Part shown: positions 23,936-31,125 of the stretch, piece after piece
How the letters are laid out: each line of letters begins with the position of its first letter
How positions within the stretch are numbered: the stretch's first letter is position 1
Assembly (NCBI RefSeq): GCF_025499425.1
Contig: NZ_JAIMCB010000025.1
Coordinates: 1-40,271, forward strand
DNA length: 40,271 nucleotides
Reading direction: 5' to 3'
Source: Acidiferrimicrobium sp. IK
GTDB lineage: Bacteria; Actinomycetota; Acidimicrobiia; Acidimicrobiales; Palsa-688
The notes under the pieces: model-generated
What the model was told of the DNA's origin: nothing
The model's input: only the letters and a program-made list of their open reading frames with translations
Databases searched by the model: none
Made by a program: the position numbers and the translations under genes

Positions 23936-24448
23936 CTACCGATCGCCGACGATCTGGTAGCGGCGTGGCGAGGCGCTCACCAAGCGAATCTCGCCGGCGG
24001 CTTCCAAGCGAGCCAGCGCGTTGGAGACGGCACCCTGGGACCGCCCCAAGCCTTTCCCGACCTGAGTCGGTCCCAGGTCCTCACTGGGCCGGGCCGATAG
24101 GTACTCCCGTACCAGCGCGCCGAGCGCCCCACGCCCCAACCGGTCGGCGGAACGGGCCGCTCCCTCGGCGGGGGCGTCGCCCGTGTCGGCGGGTACCCCG
24201 TCAGGCTCGGCGGGCGGGTCTTCGACCGCCGCCGCGGTGGTGCTCCAGCGGTCGGCGAGCCGTCGGCCGGCCTCGCGCCCGCCCGGCTCCCGACGGGCCG
24301 CGCCCGCCGCTTCCAGCGCGGCGAGGTGCTTGGCCGCGGTGGACTGGCCGATGCCGAGCGCCTCGGCCAGCTCGGCCGCGCTCACCCTCGGCCGGGCGGC
24401 GAGGGCGTCGAGGACCTGGGTGGGTGAGACCTTCTGCGTGGTGGCCAT
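23936..24448 (-). CDS. Double winged-helix DNA-binding regulator
   Basis: The product has 170 residues; ATG 24448 has AAGGAG 7 nt upstream. Two helix-turn-helix regions are joined by an acidic Pro/Ala linker: residues 7-55 (SPTQVLDALAARPRVSAAELAEALGIGQSTAAKHLAALEAAG) and 108-166 (LGALVREYLSARP ... LGPTQVGKGLGRSQGAVSNALARLEAAGEIRLV). Both have the MarR/IclR-like recognition-helix pattern (Q-S-T-x-x-x-x-L). It contains no ligand domain. It probably binds the palindromes lying between it and the transfer operon and could also repress the divergent methyltransferase-recombinase operon that starts 200 bp away. Confidence 0.75.
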   Translation of the reverse strand: MATTQKVSPTQVLDALAARPRVSAAELAEALGIGQSTAAKHLAALEAAGAARREPGGREAGRRLADRWSTTAAAVEDPPAEPDGVPADTGDAPAEGAARSADRLGRGALGALVREYLSARPSEDLGPTQVGKGLGRSQGAVSNALARLEAAGEIRLVSASPRRYQIVGDR

Positions 24449-24647
24449 AGTGGGCTCCTTCCGGTTCGAGTTGTTCGTGCCTCAGACGAGCTACCTCGGT
24501 CTCCGGGTCGATCTCAAGGCCATTCGCCCATCTCTTTCGCGCCACGTTCCACGGTCAATGAGCACGGGGATGATCGTGGCCGGTTGTCCAAAACGAGACC
24601 CGACAGGGGTGTTCTATAGGTGACGCTTGTTCGGTCGTGGGCCGCCC

Positions 24648-25550
24648 ATGACCACACCCACCACCCACCGCAGTCCCACCCGTCCCACGCCATCTCGTCC
24701 AGCCGTGCCGCTCGCCGTCTGGCCGGTGGCCCAGACCTCCGCCCAGTACCAGCGCTCCGGCCGCTACCTGCCGGCGTGTTCCGAACATCCGGCCAAGATG
24801 CTCCCCGAGCTCGCCCGGCGCATCGTCACCGAGTACTCCGCCCCCGGCGCATGTGTCGTCGACGTGATGGCCGGCATCGCCACCACCGTCGTCGAGGCCG
24901 CCTTGTTGGGCCGGCGCGCCATCGGCGTCGAGGTCGAGCCCCGCTGGGTCGCGCTCGCGGAGGCGAACCTCGACCACATGCTCGACCTCGGCCAGCGCCC
25001 GCTCGCCGAGGTCCGCGTCGGTGACGCCCGCAAGCTCGGCGACGTAGCCGGCGACCTCACCGGCGCCGTCGACCTGGTCTGCACCTCACCGCCCTATGCC
25101 TGCGACGTCGGCAACATGGACAAGGCCAACTGGGGAGCCGGCGGCGACCTGTGCCCGAGCGACGCCCGGAACTACTCGACCGACAAGGACAACCTCGGCC
25201 ACGCCCGCGGGGCGGTCTACGAGGCCGCCATGGCCGAGATCTACACCGGCTGCCACGCGCTGCTGCGTCCCGGCGGCATCCTCGTCACCGTCACCAAGCA
25301 CACCCGCCGAGGTGGCCGAACCCTCGACCTGGCCGGCCTCACCAGCACCCTCGCCCGGGGGGTCGGGTTCGCCTACCTCGGCCACGTCGTCGCCCTCCAC
25401 GCGGCGGTCCGCGACGGCGAGCTCGTGGCCCGCCCGTCGTTCTGGCAGACCACCCAGGTGTGCAAAGCCCGCAGCCGCGGCGAGCCCGCCCACGTCGTGA
25501 TCCACGAGGACGTCCTCGCGTTCCGCAAGGCGGTGCCCGATGCCCATTGA
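24648..25550 (+). CDS. DNA methyltransferase (TSPPY type), first of a tandem pair
   Basis: ATG 24648 is preferred (300 residues); TTG 24627 is in frame and also possible. An SAM-dependent methylase of the N4-cytosine/N6-adenine class. By eye: motif X-like HPAKMLPELARRIV; motif I DVMAGIATT from Asp72, degenerate compared with D-P-F-x-G-x-G-T-T; GVEVEP (motif II); GDARKL (motif III); catalytic TSPPYACDV at 146; LRPGGILVTVTKHTRR; and a C-terminal SFWQTTQV segment. The order I then IV differs from beta-class enzymes. It overlaps its paralogue by 11 bp. No restriction endonuclease is adjacent. Confidence 0.85.
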   Translation: MTTPTTHRSPTRPTPSRPAVPLAVWPVAQTSAQYQRSGRYLPACSEHPAKMLPELARRIVTEYSAPGACVVDVMAGIATTVVEAALLGRRAIGVEVEPRWVALAEANLDHMLDLGQRPLAEVRVGDARKLGDVAGDLTGAVDLVCTSPPYACDVGNMDKANWGAGGDLCPSDARNYSTDKDNLGHARGAVYEAAMAEIYTGCHALLRPGGILVTVTKHTRRGGRTLDLAGLTSTLARGVGFAYLGHVVALHAAVRDGELVARPSFWQTTQVCKARSRGEPAHVVIHEDVLAFRKAVPDAH

Positions 25551-26376
25551 GCTCCCGCTATCGGTCTGGCCGGCCGCCCAGCGCACCGCCCGCGCCCAGC
25601 GCTCGCGGCGGTACCTGGAGATCTCGGGCACCCACCCGGCCAAGATGCTCCCCGCCATCGCGGCGCGAGCCGTCGCCACCTACACCCAACCCGGCGACAT
25701 CACGCTCGACCCGATGTGCGGCGTCGGGACCACCCTCCTCGAGGCCGTCCACCAAGGCCGCGACGCCATCGGCATCGAGTACGAGCCACGGTGGGCCGAC
25801 TACGCCCAGGCCAACCTCGCCCTCGCCGCCAGCCAGGGCGCGAGCGGTCACGGCGAGGTCATCTGCGGCGACGGCCGTTCGCTCGCCAGCCTCATCGATC
25901 CCGCCGTCCGAGGCCTCGTCGCCCTGGTGCTCACCTCGCCCCCCTACGGGCCGTCGCTCCACGGTCGGGTCAGCGCCGTCCCCGGTCACGGCGTGCGCAA
26001 AACCCACGACCGGTACTCGACCGACCCGGCCAACCTGGCCCACGTCGGCCTCGCCGGGCTGCTCGACGCCATGCGTACCCTGCTACGAGGCGCCGCCCAG
26101 GTGCTGCGGCCCGACGGCGTGGTCGCCATGACGGTCCGGCCGTGGTGGCGCGACGGGCAGCTCATCGACCTCCCCGGCGCCCTCGCCCGCGTCGGCGAGG
26201 AAGCCGGTCTCGTCCTCTACGAGCGCAACGTCGCCCTCCTCACCGCACTTCGAGACGACACGTTGGTGCCGAGATCGTCGTTCTTCGCCCTCGAACAGGT
26301 CCGCAAAGCCCGCGCCCGCGGGCTGCCCCGCCTGGTCACGGCGCACGAGGATTTGTTGGTCTGGAGGCGCCACTAG
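25540..26376 (+). CDS. DNA methyltransferase (TSPPY type), second of a tandem pair
   Basis: The product has 278 residues, starting inside the 3' end of its paralogue. It shares the same ordered blocks: PLSVWPAAQRTARAQRSRRYL, HPAKMLPAIAARAV, motif I DPMCGVGTT from Asp57 (more canonical than in the first copy), GIEYEPRWADYAQANL, GDGRSL, catalytic TSPPYGPSL at 132, VLRPDGVVAMTVRPWWR and SSFFALEQVRKARARGLP. The pair clearly arose by duplication, then diverged between motif IV and the C-terminus, where target recognition is expected. They may modify two strands or two sites, protecting the element on entry to a new host. Confidence 0.87.
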   Translation: MPIELPLSVWPAAQRTARAQRSRRYLEISGTHPAKMLPAIAARAVATYTQPGDITLDPMCGVGTTLLEAVHQGRDAIGIEYEPRWADYAQANLALAASQGASGHGEVICGDGRSLASLIDPAVRGLVALVLTSPPYGPSLHGRVSAVPGHGVRKTHDRYSTDPANLAHVGLAGLLDAMRTLLRGAAQVLRPDGVVAMTVRPWWRDGQLIDLPGALARVGEEAGLVLYERNVALLTALRDDTLVPRSSFFALEQVRKARARGLPRLVTAHEDLLVWRRH

Positions 26377-26597
26377 TGGCAGCCGGACGGCGCAGCGTCC
26401 GACCAGGGCGGCGCGCCTACCGACAAGACGAGCTCGTGGTGCTGCCACCCATCGAGGTGCCCCTCGACGCCGAACACGAGCAGCGAGCCCTCATCGCCCT
26501 CGCCGACCTCTTGGCGCCGCTCTTCACCGCCGAGTCGTTGACGTCGGGCGACAGCGAAGGCCCGAGTGACGGGCCGCGGCGCCGAGGGCCGCCGTGA
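26376..26597 (+). CDS. 73-aa protein between methyltransferase and recombinase
   Basis: GTG 26376 overlaps the methylase stop (TAGTG) and has GGAGG 8 nt upstream. The N-terminus is basic (VAAGRRSVRPGRRAYRQDELV), followed by VLPPIEVPLDAEHEQRALIALADLLAPLF and an acidic then basic tail. I do not recognise the family. A helical segment rich in Leu/Ala at 38-58 suggests a small DNA- or protein-binding factor. Its place immediately before the recombinase fits an excision or directionality factor, but that is only positional inference. Confidence 0.6.
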   Translation: MAAGRRSVRPGRRAYRQDELVVLPPIEVPLDAEHEQRALIALADLLAPLFTAESLTSGDSEGPSDGPRRRGPP

Positions 26598-26625
26598 GCT
26601 CGTTCGGTGGGCACGTCGCATGGCC

Positions 26626-26654
26626 TTGACAGTCGGCGGTGATCGAGGTCTCCT
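26626..26654 (+). promoter_or_regulatory. Possible promoter of the recombinase gene
   Basis: TTGACA at 26626-26631 is a perfect -35 hexamer; TCTCCT at 26649-26654, 17 bp downstream, is a weak -10 (3 of 6). It lies in the 96-bp gap before the recombinase start at 26694. The good -35 in GC-rich DNA is suggestive, but the -10 is poor. Confidence 0.3.
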
Positions 26655-26693
26655 TCGAGGCCCCAAGACCAGACCGCACAAGGAAGTCCACCC

Positions 26694-28268
26694 GTGAAGA
26701 TCGCCACCTACACCAGAATCTCGACCGACGAGGCCCATCAGCCGTACTCCCTCGAAGCCCAAGCCACCCGACTGCGCTCCTATGTCGACAGCCAAGAAGA
26801 CTGGGAGCTGGTCCGCACCTTCAGCGACCAGGCGTCGGGGGCGACCACCGAACGCCCCGACCTCGAACGAGCGCTCGCCGAGGCCCGAGCGCACCGCTTC
26901 GACCTCCTTCTCGTCTACCGGGTCGACCGCTTCGCCCGGTCGGTGCGCGGTCTGGCCAGCCTGCTCGAAGCGCTCGACGCCGCCGGTGTGGCGTTCCGTT
27001 CGGCCACCGAGCCGTTCGACACCGCCACCCCAGCCGGACGGATGATGGTCCAGATGCTCGGCGTGTTCGCCGAGTTCGAACGGGCGACCATCATCGACCG
27101 GGTCATCGCCGGCATGGAACGCAAAGCCGCCCGCGGCGAGTGGTGCGGCGGGGCGCGCCCCTACGGCTACCTCGTCGACCCGGCCACCGGACACCTCGTC
27201 GTCAACCCCGACGAGGCGCCTCTCGTGGCCGTCGTCTTCGACCGCTACGGCCGCAAGCGACACGGCGCCAAGACCATCGCCACCTGGCTCAACAAACACG
27301 GCCATCGCACCAAGGCAGGCAAGCCGTGGAACCACATGGCCGTGCTCACCGTGCTGCGCAACCGGGTCTACCTCGGCGAGGTCTTCTTTCGCGACACCTA
27401 CCATCCCGCCCCCCACCCGCCGCTCATCGATCCTGAGACCTTCGACCTCGCCGGCCAGATCCTCCGGCTGCGAGGCGAGGAGTACGCCCATCGAGCGTCA
27501 AATTCCAGCGACTACCTGCTTGCCGGGCTCATCACCTGCACTCACTGCGGCAAGCGCTACATCGGCACCGCCGCGCACGGCAACAAGTACCGCTACCGCT
27601 ACTACACCTGCTTCTCCCGCCACCGCTACGGCACCGCCACCTGCCCCGCCGAGCGGCTCCCCGCCGACCAGCTCGAAAGCGAAGTGCGCGGCTCGTTGCT
27701 GCGCACCATCTCGCGTCACGACCTCCTCGACGCTGCGCTCGCCGCCGGCCTCGCTCGTTCCGGGACCAAACGCCGACAGGACCAAGACGAGCTGGGCGTC
27801 GTCGATGCCGAGCTGGCCAAGGCCGAAGAAGCCATCGAGCGGTACTTCCTCGCCTTCGAGGCCGGCAGCCTGTCTGAGGCCAACTGCGGGCAACGCGTCC
27901 AGACCCTCGGAGGAAAGATCGCCACCCTCCAAGCCCGCCACAGCGAGCTGGCCTCGCTACTCGAAGCCGAGCGGGAGCCCATCGTTACCCAAGCGCACCT
28001 CGACCGGCTCCGCTGCCACGTTGTCGACACCATCGAGCACGGCGACCCCGAAGCCCAGAAAGGTCTCCTTCAAGCGCTGGTCGCCCGAATCGAGGTCGAA
28101 AGCCGTGCGTCAGTGCGCCCGTACTTCCGGGTACCGCTCGATGGAGGTGGCCTGACGGAGCCGAACCCTTCCGACCTCGGAAAGGTTCGACCACCGTCAG
28201 GGTCGGCGCTCCCGGCAGGACTCGAACCTGCGACGCACGGTTTAGGAAACCGACGCTCTATCCTCTGA
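26694..28268 (+). CDS. Serine recombinase (large, with zinc ribbon and coiled coil)
   Basis: The product has 524 residues; GTG 26694 has AAGGAA about 8 nt upstream. The resolvase domain has YTRIS with catalytic Ser10, DQASGATTERPDLERAL, YRVDRFARS and the EFERATIIDRV helix. A recombinase domain (GEWCGGARPYGY ... AKTIATWLNKHGH, VLTVLRNRVYLGEV) and a zinc ribbon (CTHCGKRYIG ... YTCFSRHRYG ... CPAERL) follow, then a long coiled coil (DAELAKAEEAIERYF ... LASLLEAER). All catalytic residues look intact. It should integrate and excise the element. The last ~20 codons lie antisense to tRNA-Arg and the stop is inside the tRNA gene, so the natural C-terminus may depend on the integration site. Confidence 0.93.
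   Translation: MKIATYTRISTDEAHQPYSLEAQATRLRSYVDSQEDWELVRTFSDQASGATTERPDLERALAEARAHRFDLLLVYRVDRFARSVRGLASLLEALDAAGVAFRSATEPFDTATPAGRMMVQMLGVFAEFERATIIDRVIAGMERKAARGEWCGGARPYGYLVDPATGHLVVNPDEAPLVAVVFDRYGRKRHGAKTIATWLNKHGHRTKAGKPWNHMAVLTVLRNRVYLGEVFFRDTYHPAPHPPLIDPETFDLAGQILRLRGEEYAHRASNSSDYLLAGLITCTHCGKRYIGTAAHGNKYRYRYYTCFSRHRYGTATCPAERLPADQLESEVRGSLLRTISRHDLLDAALAAGLARSGTKRRQDQDELGVVDAELAKAEEAIERYFLAFEAGSLSEANCGQRVQTLGGKIATLQARHSELASLLEAEREPIVTQAHLDRLRCHVVDTIEHGDPEAQKGLLQALVARIEVESRASVRPYFRVPLDGGGLTEPNPSDLGKVRPPSGSALPAGLEPATHGLGNRRSIL
28151..28201. terminator. Long imperfect hairpin between recombinase and tRNA-Arg
   Basis: The outer arms CCTGACGG (28151-28158) and CCGTCAGG (28194-28201) are perfect. 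The inner 13-bp arms (28162-28174 and 28177-28189, CGAACCCTTCCGA against its complement with one mismatch) flank a central CC. It lies directly downstream of the tRNA-Arg on the minus strand and within the recombinase frame on the plus strand. It could be a bidirectional terminator (no U-tract seen) or part of the attachment site, since serine-recombinase sites are imperfect inverted repeats around a dinucleotide. Confidence 0.55.
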
Positions 28269-28279
28269 GCTACGGGAGC
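28207..28279 (-). tRNA. tRNA-Arg, anticodon CCU
   Basis: The 73-nt cloverleaf folds by eye: acceptor GCTCCCG with CGGGAGC, D-stem GCTC/GAGC, anticodon stem TCGGT/ACCGT with loop TTCCTAA (anticodon CCT), T-stem GCAGG/CCTGC with loop TTCGAGT, discriminator G. No CCA is encoded. The 3' end faces the mobile region, the usual insertion target of site-specific elements. The plus-strand recombinase frame runs 62 nt into it in antisense. Confidence 0.95.
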
Positions 28280-28619
28280 TTGTGACCTGACCTGGGGTTT
28301 TAACGGTGCCCGATGGTCGACGTGAAGCCGAGCAAGCGCCGCGCGTCTAGGAACCGCCTGGGATTCTAGGGTTCACGACGTGCGGCCCACCAAGAGCAAA
28401 TCCGGCGGGGGGTGTGGCGGCCGCGGGGAGTCACGGGCTACGACATCGAACGGTGCTGGTGAGCCCCTCCGCCCTGATGACAGCCTCAGCGGGAGCGGTG
28501 ATGCTTCCCTTTCACAGCACCGACTCCGCCATGCCGACGACCGACTGCGGCGCTCGCCCGTGGGCGCCTCGATCAAGCCGCCTGCTCGCACGTGCACGTG
28601 ACGGCTTTACGATGGTGCC
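28280..28619. other. 340-bp interval upstream of the AbiEii-like pair
   Basis: Apart from the tRNA promoter candidate near its left edge I see no supported gene. Open frames present on both strands are compositional. The right end may carry the promoter of the small gene at 28620; a palindromic CACGTGCACGTG occurs at 28589-28600. Confidence 0.45.
28298..28326 (-). promoter_or_regulatory. Possible promoter of tRNA-Arg
   Basis: On the minus strand, TTCACG (28326-28321) and TTAAAA (28303-28298) are separated by 17 bp, and the -10-like box ends 18 nt before the tRNA 5' end at 28279. Matches to consensus are partial (4 of 6 and 3 of 6), but this is the only AT-rich spot nearby. Confidence 0.35.
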
Positions 28620-28772
28620 GTGCTCGAAATCGACGAAGACGTGGCCAACCGGCGCGGCGAGGTGCTTGCGTCATTGCTGTCGCTGAACGACGCCTGGTCC
28701 TTCGCCGCTGCGCGCGAGGAGCAACACCTCGACGAGCCACTGCGCTCATTCAACGAGCTGCTCCGCCGGTGA
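28620..28772 (+). CDS. 50-aa partner of AbiEii-like protein (putative antitoxin)
   Basis: GTG 28620 opens VLEIDEDVANRRGEVLASLLSL and continues NDAWSFAAAREEQHLDEPLRSFNELLRR, ending at TGA 28770-28772, which overlaps the next start (GTGA). It is short, charged and probably helical. The coupled position before a nucleotidyltransferase-like gene suggests an antitoxin or cofactor. It lacks the winged helix of classical AbiEi antitoxins, so it would be an unusual partner. No family recognised. Confidence 0.5.
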   Translation: MLEIDEDVANRRGEVLASLLSLNDAWSFAAAREEQHLDEPLRSFNELLRR

Positions 28773-29374
28773 CCACGTTCGTCGACAAGGTGCTCCTCGT
28801 CGACGATGCACTCACTGCGGGTGGTGTCGAGCACGCCTTCGGGGGTGCCATTGCCTTGGCCTATGGCGTGCTCGCTCCCCGGGCCACCGATGACATCGAC
28901 GTGAACATCAGCGCATCTGCCGACCGAGCGCGGGAGGTCCTTGCATGCCTGCCCGCGGCGGTCGACTGGGATATCGCTGATGTTGCAGCGGTCGCTCGGG
29001 ACGGGCAGGTTCGCGTGCGGTTTCGAGAGGATCGGACCCCTCTCGATCTCTTCTTCCCTCAGCACGCGTTCCACGAAGCGGTCGCCGGCGCCGCCACTGG
29101 ACGGCCTTTTGCCGGTCGTTTATTGCCGGTGATCAGCCCTACGCACTTGGCAGTTTTCAAGGTGCTATTCAATCGGCCCAAGGACTGGGTCGATATTGAG
29201 GCGATGCTGGTTGCCGGCACCGTCGACACCGCCGAGGCTCGGAACTGGCTCGCCGGGCTGCTCGGCACTGGAGACCCGCTTTTCCGACGCTTCGAGGACC
29301 TGGCGGCGTCAGCGCCCAGCGAGCAGGACGATATGGGCGCACCGCTGGTGGACTGGCGTCACCTCGGGTCCTGA
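28769..29374 (+). CDS. AbiEii/MNT-like nucleotidyltransferase (putative toxin)
   Basis: The product has 201 residues from GTG 28769, overlapping the upstream ORF (GTGA). The nucleotidyltransferase signature is visible: FGGAIALAYG (GG at 25-26) followed by RATDDIDV, with Asp42 and Asp44 as likely metal ligands, and RTPLDLFFPQHAF further on. SPTHLAVFKVLFNRPKDWVDIEAML resembles the C-terminal helical part of AbiEii/AbiGii toxins and related proteins. Such enzymes block growth or phage by modifying tRNA in studied cases. It lies just outside the tRNA-Arg attachment region, so it may be the remnant of another island. Confidence 0.72.
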   Translation: MTTFVDKVLLVDDALTAGGVEHAFGGAIALAYGVLAPRATDDIDVNISASADRAREVLACLPAAVDWDIADVAAVARDGQVRVRFREDRTPLDLFFPQHAFHEAVAGAATGRPFAGRLLPVISPTHLAVFKVLFNRPKDWVDIEAMLVAGTVDTAEARNWLAGLLGTGDPLFRRFEDLAASAPSEQDDMGAPLVDWRHLGS

Positions 29375-29445
29375 CGCTGGCGCCGAACCAGCGGTGCCGA
29401 CGGAGCTACACCGGATGGGTGGTTCGAGGCGTGCTCGGCCGGCGG

Positions 29446-31125
29446 TCAGCGGGAGCGGGGGCCGTGGCGGGCGGGAAGGTCGCTACGGGCGATCCCAACG
29501 ACCAGCCAGATCGCCACCCCAAACGCAAAGGCGAGGCACAGCACCGTCAGCAGCGGGTAGCCCAGCACCACTGGCCCGCCGCGGTGGTCCGAGAAGAGGG
29601 CGGCGGCCACGACGAACGACGCGATGACCACGCCCATCGCCACCCGGTTCGCCAGCTTCTGAGCGCCGCGCATCAGCGCGGCCTCGTTAAGGCCCTCGAG
29701 GTTGAGAGTCATGCGGCCTTCCGCCAGCGACTCGAGGACCTTGTTCAGCCGCCCCGGGAGCGCCTCGGCGAAGGCAGTCGCCTCGAGGGCGGCACTCATC
29801 ACCTTCGACGGCGAGGCGGCCTGCAGCATGCGCCGGCGCATGATGCGCACGGCGTGCGACTCGATCACCTCGTCGACGTGCACGTCGGGGGCCAGGATGC
29901 GCACCACCTCGTCGAGGTTGAGCAGGGCCCGGGCCAGCATGCTCAGCTCAGGGCGAGGTCGTAGGCCGGAGTCGGCCGAGGCGACGGCCAGGTCTCGGAG
30001 GAGGGTGCCGGCGGCCATGTTGCCGACCGACGCCGCCGAGTGGCGCAACACGAGGTCGGTGACGGTCGCCGTCAGGCCCTCGCGGTCGAAGTCGTCGAGC
30101 CGTGATCCCATTGAGACGAGGGAAGAGGTCACTGCCTCGCCGTCCCTGTTCGCGACGCCCAAGAGCAGCCGCAGCAGGTGCTCTTGGACCTGCGGCGACA
30201 GGCGGGCCACCATGCCGAGGTCGATCAGGGCGAGCCGCCCGTCGTCGGTGAGCAGCACGTTGCCGGGGTGCGGGTCGGCGTGGAAGAACCCGTGCACCAG
30301 CATGGAGTCGAGGTAGGCGGAGATGAGCTGCTCGCCGAGGGGCGAGCATTCCATCTCCGCCCGAGCCACGTTCGGGATCGACGCCACGCTGCGACCCTCG
30401 ACGAACTCCATGGTGAGCACTCGGGATGTTGTGAAGTCGCCGATGGGCCGGGGTACGACCAGCCGGTCGTACTCGCCGAGCTGCCCCCGCAGGATCTCGA
30501 GGTTGGCGGCCTCCCGGCTGTAGTCGAGCTCGTCGAGCAGCGAGCGGCGGAACTGCTCGGCCAGGTCGCCGAAGCCCATGCGGGCGGCCCGGTCGGAGTG
30601 ACTGTCGAGGAAGTTGGCCAGCTGCTCGATCACGCTCATGTCGTCGAGAGCCTTCTGGCGGATGCCTGGCCGCTGGATCTTGAGGGCGACCAGCCGCCCG
30701 TCGCGGGTGGTGGCCTTGTGCACCTGACCGAGCGAGGCAGACCCGACCGGGGTGCGGTCGAACGACGTGAACGCCTTCGAGACCCGGACGCCGAGTTCGT
30801 CTTCGACCACCTTGATCGCCTCGTCGGCGGGGAAGGGCGGTACGTCGTCGCGCAGGCGGCTGAGCGCCTCGAGGTAGACCGACGGGAGGAGGTCGGCGCG
30901 CGTCGAGAGCAGCTGGCCCAACTTCACGAAGGTCGGGCCCATGCTGACGAGCTCAGTTGCCAGCTCCTCCGCATCGCGCTGCGTGGCGACATCGTCGGGC
31001 AGGTCGGTCTCGGGCTCGAGGCCGTCGGGCATGGCCGAGCCGCTCGAAGCGAGGCCCCGGTGCTTGAGCAGCAGGTGAGCCAGGGCTGTGTAACGGGGGA
31101 CGCTTGCAACCCTCAGGGCGGACAC
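29446..31125 (-). CDS. ABC1/AarF/UbiB-family atypical kinase
   Basis: The product has 559 residues. The family-specific KxGQ motif is seen in PTFVKLGQLLSTRADLLP, followed by the Ala-rich loop GSASLGQVHKA, a lysine in VALKIQRPG, HADPHPGNVLL as catalytic-type loop and LIDLGMVARL as the DFG equivalent. Two C-terminal membrane helices (VVIASFVVAAALF and LTVLCLAFAFGVAIWLVVG) anchor it. UbiB-like proteins bind ATP and support isoprenoid-lipid metabolism. In an actinomycete using menaquinone the partner is unknown. Start GTG 31125 lacks a strong ribosome binding site. Single gene, apparently chromosomal. Confidence 0.93.
   Translation of the reverse strand: MSALRVASVPRYTALAHLLLKHRGLASSGSAMPDGLEPETDLPDDVATQRDAEELATELVSMGPTFVKLGQLLSTRADLLPSVYLEALSRLRDDVPPFPADEAIKVVEDELGVRVSKAFTSFDRTPVGSASLGQVHKATTRDGRLVALKIQRPGIRQKALDDMSVIEQLANFLDSHSDRAARMGFGDLAEQFRRSLLDELDYSREAANLEILRGQLGEYDRLVVPRPIGDFTTSRVLTMEFVEGRSVASIPNVARAEMECSPLGEQLISAYLDSMLVHGFFHADPHPGNVLLTDDGRLALIDLGMVARLSPQVQEHLLRLLLGVANRDGEAVTSSLVSMGSRLDDFDREGLTATVTDLVLRHSAASVGNMAAGTLLRDLAVASADSGLRPRPELSMLARALLNLDEVVRILAPDVHVDEVIESHAVRIMRRRMLQAASPSKVMSAALEATAFAEALPGRLNKVLESLAEGRMTLNLEGLNEAALMRGAQKLANRVAMGVVIASFVVAAALFSDHRGGPVVLGYPLLTVLCLAFAFGVAIWLVVGIARSDLPARHGPRSR

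Larger units (their letters stand above)
519..28206. mobile_element. Probable integrative conjugative-type element (left end not defined)
   Basis: Evidence for one element: a serine recombinase abutting the 3' end of tRNA-Arg(CCU), an operon of T4SS genes (VirB2, B6, PrgI-type, B4, D4, wall hydrolase), a replication-relaxation protein, orphan methyltransferases and a regulator with operators. Whether the Tad locus (635-12135) belongs to the element or only neighbours it is uncertain; it lies between IS debris and a recombinase relic. No second copy of the tRNA 3' end was found in the window, so the left boundary may lie beyond it. No classical relaxase was seen. Confidence 0.55.

Noticed and set aside
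24448..24648. Promoter for the methyltransferase operon (TTGTCC ... TCTATA)
   Set aside because: The hexamers are there, but the spacing (about 20 bp or more) is too long for a confident call.
1..28206. attL copy of the tRNA-Arg 3' end
   Set aside because: I looked for the acceptor/T-arm sequence (GGACTCGAACC type) elsewhere and found none; the left end is probably outside the window.
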